Origin: Scedosporium boydii
Taxonomy: Eukaryota; Ascomycota; Sordariomycetes; Microascales; Microascaceae
Direction of reading: 5' to 3'
Length of the DNA stretch: 64,000 nt
NCBI GenBank assembly: GCA_002221725.1
Contig: NJFT01000004.1
Coordinates: forward strand, 410,524-474,523
Shown: positions 61,030 through 64,000 of the stretch, piece after piece
Position numbering within the stretch: the stretch's first letter is position 1
Layout: every line of letters starts with the position of its first letter
The notes under the pieces: generated by a model
Databases searched by the model: none
What the model was told of the DNA's origin: nothing
Seen by the model: the letters and a program-made list of their open reading frames with translations, nothing else
Translations under genes and position numbers: made by a program

Positions 61030-63413
61030 TCACTGCTTCAGTTCGCTTGCCCTGCAGCTCGTGCATAGGACAATAACAGTCCCGTCCGTGTTCTCTTTGG
61101 GAAAGATTTGCCCGTCATCAAAGGTTCCCTCACAGTGGGCGCACAAGAAGCAAGTCTCGTGCCACTCACTTCCGAGCGCTTGAACGTACTGACCGACCAC
61201 AGCAAGCTTGCACTTTCTGCATTTCGGGGCTCTCCGCTCTGTCCGTTTAGTCTGGCAGCTGATGCACCAGGCGTAGCCGTCCTTTTCGATGTGAGTCATT
61301 CCGTGCTCAAAAGGGTCTCCGCATTCGGCGCAGAAGAAATGTCCATAGTGCCAGTGTTCCCCAAGGGCGACAATATGTTCTCCTAAAATAGGAGTTTTGC
61401 AATGTTTGCACTTTGGCGCAAATAGTTCATGCCAATCTAGGTGGCAGTAGAACCGGAGGCGATCGTCTCCATCCTCAGCCATGGTCTTTCCAGGTGCCTC
61501 CTCGAGAATCTCACCAGCCATTCGACGGTTGATCCGTTCCAGACGCTCCCTACGGAAGGAGTCGGGCTCTGGGCTTATCTCGAGAGCCTCAAGACTTGTT
61601 CCACAAGAAAAACAAGTGAGACACTGTGGGTGAAATTTTTCAGCCGAGCCTGCCAATGCCACAAACCTGCCTTGAAGATGATGCCCACATTCGTGGCACA
61701 AGGTAGAGCCTTTGCCTTGGGTGATCGGCGGCCGAGGGCACCGAGGCCTTCTTGCGGATGCTCCTGGAGTTGGGAGGGGCCGGGTACCATTGCCTTCACC
61801 GCCTACTACGATAATGGGTGGCCCTTCTCCCTCTGCCGAATCACCGACAGTAATAGAGGGTGTGTGGAGGGCAGGTTCCTGGATTTTGGGAATCGTTTCC
61901 TCGTATCGTCGCTCTCCATCATTGAGAGAGATAGTTGGTATTGAAGGTCTAGTGGGCAAATTTGTCGGTGCCCTTGGGTCGGATCGAAGAGCTGCGGGAG
62001 ACGGGGCGCTCGTGTTCCGTAAGCTTCCTTGGCCACCATTAGTGCCTTGGTCTGCTGGAGACCAGCGTGTATCGAAGCTAACAATTGGTCGGGTCGGGTC
62101 ATCGCTAACAGCTGTAGGAGTCGGTAGCTTCTCACTTCGATTTCCGAGTCTCATACTTGTTGCCTGACGTATGTCATCGCCGCGTATTTCGACGCCATGA
62201 AGCTTCCGTTCATCCTCCGCCGAGAATTGCTTGGGTATCGTAGTATTCGTGGTATACTGTGGATCTCTTGAACGAGATGGTGGGTTGAGGTGAATATTAA
62301 TTGCAGAAACGACCTGGGCGCTTGGCTTCTGGGGAAAAAATGATACTGGCTTCAGAGGATTGTCTGTTCTGGTGCCAAGCACTGGCGGTGCAACCCCTGT
62401 CTTCTCACGTCGTGTAGCGTATACTACCTCAGGCTCCTCCCATATCTGATCAACAGAGAAGGGGTTTCCAATTTCACCGCTGATATTGCGCTTTGAACCA
62501 CTGCGATGAGACCCTTGACCCGGGTACCCGTCACGTCTCGGGGGGGGGATGCCTTCCGGAATCCCTGCAGTTGGGTTTCGTTGTTTGCTTAACGACAGAC
62601 TGGCTGCGCTCTCGGCGGAGCTTCCAGATACTGAGCGCGGCGTATCCCTTGCCAGCCCGGTGGCGACAATCTCATCACCGTACATTCCCACACTCGCGGT
62701 GCGTGCATGCGCGTAGCTGTTCTTCCTCAGGTGTGGCCGGTATCGGTATGGTCCTGTCGGGTTCGAGGCCCCTGGATGTTGATGCTGCCAGACTAGCTCA
62801 GATGCCTCATTCAGGGCGGCCTCATAGATACGTTGATCATCCGAGGGGCCGCCAGCCTTTGGTAAATTCTGGTCCTTCAACTCCATATCTTCCATGGCCT
62901 GTCGCAGAGAGCAGGCCTCCTCCTTCTCCATCCACCGATGTCCCCTTTCCATATATGTTGATGTTGGGACTACGTCCGAGGGCTTGAGAGGTGCGGCCGG
63001 TGTAGTTGGATAGTAGTCTCGAGCATTAGGCCCGATGGAGTATCGAGACCGAACACTTGGAGAGGGGGCAGGTAGAACAGGGGTTTGTCTCGAAGATGGC
63101 GGCCCTTGTTCCCTAGCAATGCCCGGGTCCCCTCGACCAGTACCATGCCGTTCCCCGGGTCTTTCATCATAAGCTGGTAACTCTCGAGAACTGGACTGCC
63201 GACTGTTCCTATGCCTGCGAAGATCGGCTAGGTATGATGCTAGATTTTCAACTAAAGGTTAGGTTACTAGAGCCAACTTGAACGGTGCAGTTTCCATGCC
63301 TCACCAAACTGATCATTAGTCATATACGTAGGAGATGGTGGCGTCACTTTCCGACCTCCCCCTCTCGTCCGTCCATGGGTGAAGGGTGCCATGGTTTGGT
63401 CTCGTCTCATCAT
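61030..63413 (-). CDS. three-LIM-domain protein (paxillin-like)
   Basis: Exons 63305-63413 and 61030-63251 (53-nt intron, gtgagg..tag) give 776 aa. About 550 residues of Ser/Pro/Arg-rich disorder precede three C-terminal LIM zinc-finger pairs. LIM1, about 552-646, starts CHECGHHLQGRFVAL and has an insert between its fingers. LIM2, about 650-705, starts CKHCKTPILGEHIVALGEHW. LIM3, about 713-771, starts CRKCKLAVVGQYVQALGSEW. The C/H/D ligands are in place in each. Disordered N-terminus plus C-terminal LIMs resembles fungal paxillin-like proteins that act at the actin ring and polarised growth sites; the exact orthologue is an inference. In-frame alternative start: 63392 (MAPFTHG). Confidence 0.88.
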
Positions 63414-63950
63414 TCCGAGGATTTAATAACACTGTGAATCATGGACAAGTGTTGGGCACCAAATGGTTTGCAGCCCCTGCGCGTGGATATCGAGCGAGCG
63501 AGTGAGAGACAGTGTGTGAGAGGCAAGGATAATCGAGAGGCAACTGAACGGTTCTCGTAATTCTTCAATACTAGAATGTCCTGATGAGCCTGATAAACAT
63601 TGGGTGGCGAAGGTGTTGGTTGTATTTGCTAGGTATTCTCTAGGGTAATATGAGGTGGGAAGTCTTGTCTAAATATTACATCTCTCAAAGGGGCGTTGTC
63701 ACTTGGGCGTTGAAGGCCTGAATAACACTGGACTGATCGAATCTCTTTGATTCGGCGCGGCAATGTGTTTATTCTAACGAGGTGTTGACTCGGCAACCGC
63801 TGCTGGTTCTTGCAACAATATCATTCCAACGGGCATCCAATAATATTACAGCATACAAATACAGGGGATTGATTGACTGGTCATCATTTGACAGGACTCT
63901 GGTCGTCGTTGGCGTGTGAAATGTCCTGCAAAACTTGCAGCCTTTTAAAG

Positions 63951-63989
<39 letters not shown>

Positions 63990-64000
63990 AAAACAACGGG
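63414..64000. other. upstream flank of the LIM gene, with poly-A run
   Basis: No gene recognised. A nearly pure A-run of about 40 bases (about 63,950-63,988) ends the window. It could be a microsatellite or a retroposed poly-A tail. Confidence 0.6.

Noticed and set aside
1..64000. tRNA or rRNA genes, CRISPR arrays, a secondary-metabolite cluster
   Set aside because: I saw no cloverleaf-like A/B-box pairs or rRNA words, no spaced direct repeats, and the neighbouring genes are unrelated housekeeping functions. A tRNAscan run would settle the tRNA question.

Overview
This is nuclear DNA of a filamentous ascomycete (Pezizomycotina, most likely a Eurotiomycete such as an Aspergillus/Penicillium relative or an onygenalean; I cannot place it further). 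The evidence is short introns of about 46-109 nt with GT..CTAAC..AG signals, single-copy housekeeping genes in fungal versions (nudF/PAC1, ENA-type ATPase, sulphur-assimilation APS kinase), and AT-rich retrotransposon islands in which CA/TG and CG dinucleotides have almost vanished while CT/AG and CC remain. That is the signature of repeat-induced point mutation (RIP).

Layout. 1-2.2 kb: a broken BTB-domain gene ending in a ~95-bp tandem repeat. 2.2-9.0 kb: RIP-degraded Ty3/Gypsy chromovirus DNA on the + strand with LTRs at 7.5 and 8.3 kb, then a minisatellite. 9.0-11.7 kb: an ordinary-composition gap holding one intact ORF of unknown function. 11.75-24.2 kb: a nested minus-strand island. An old Gypsy element has been split by a foldback-like inverted repeat (12.8-14.2 kb), and its right LTR has been split by a complete younger Gypsy element (16,642-24,122, LTRs of 434 bp, target duplication TCGGG). 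24.2-25.2 kb: extreme AT-rich DNA. 25.3-64 kb: a normal gene-rich segment.

Genes after the island, in order: nudF/PAC1 (LIS1, dynein regulation) (+), ENA-type P-ATPase (-), KH-like unknown (+), prefoldin subunit 5 (-), mitochondrial prolyl-tRNA synthetase (-), MAK21/NOC1 (+), mitochondrial hot-dog thioesterase (+), APS kinase (+), V-ATPase subunit C (-), F-box protein (-), an uncharacterised three-exon gene (+), VPS37 (-), NUP84/NUP107 (-), SUMO (+) and a three-LIM protein (-). They serve unrelated core functions and form no gene cluster. I built exon structures by hand from frame, splice signals and remembered family conservation.

Most interesting points: (1) the Gypsy family appears to carry a conserved reading frame on the opposite strand between pol and the 3' LTR, seen in three copies, with stops only at codons that RIP would create from Gln/Trp; (2) the foldback-like palindrome has arms built of ~29-bp subrepeats; (3) three probable GC-AG introns occur in two neighbouring genes (one in nudF, two in the V-ATPase C gene); (4) RIP is patchy, with GC-normal islets inside LTRs.
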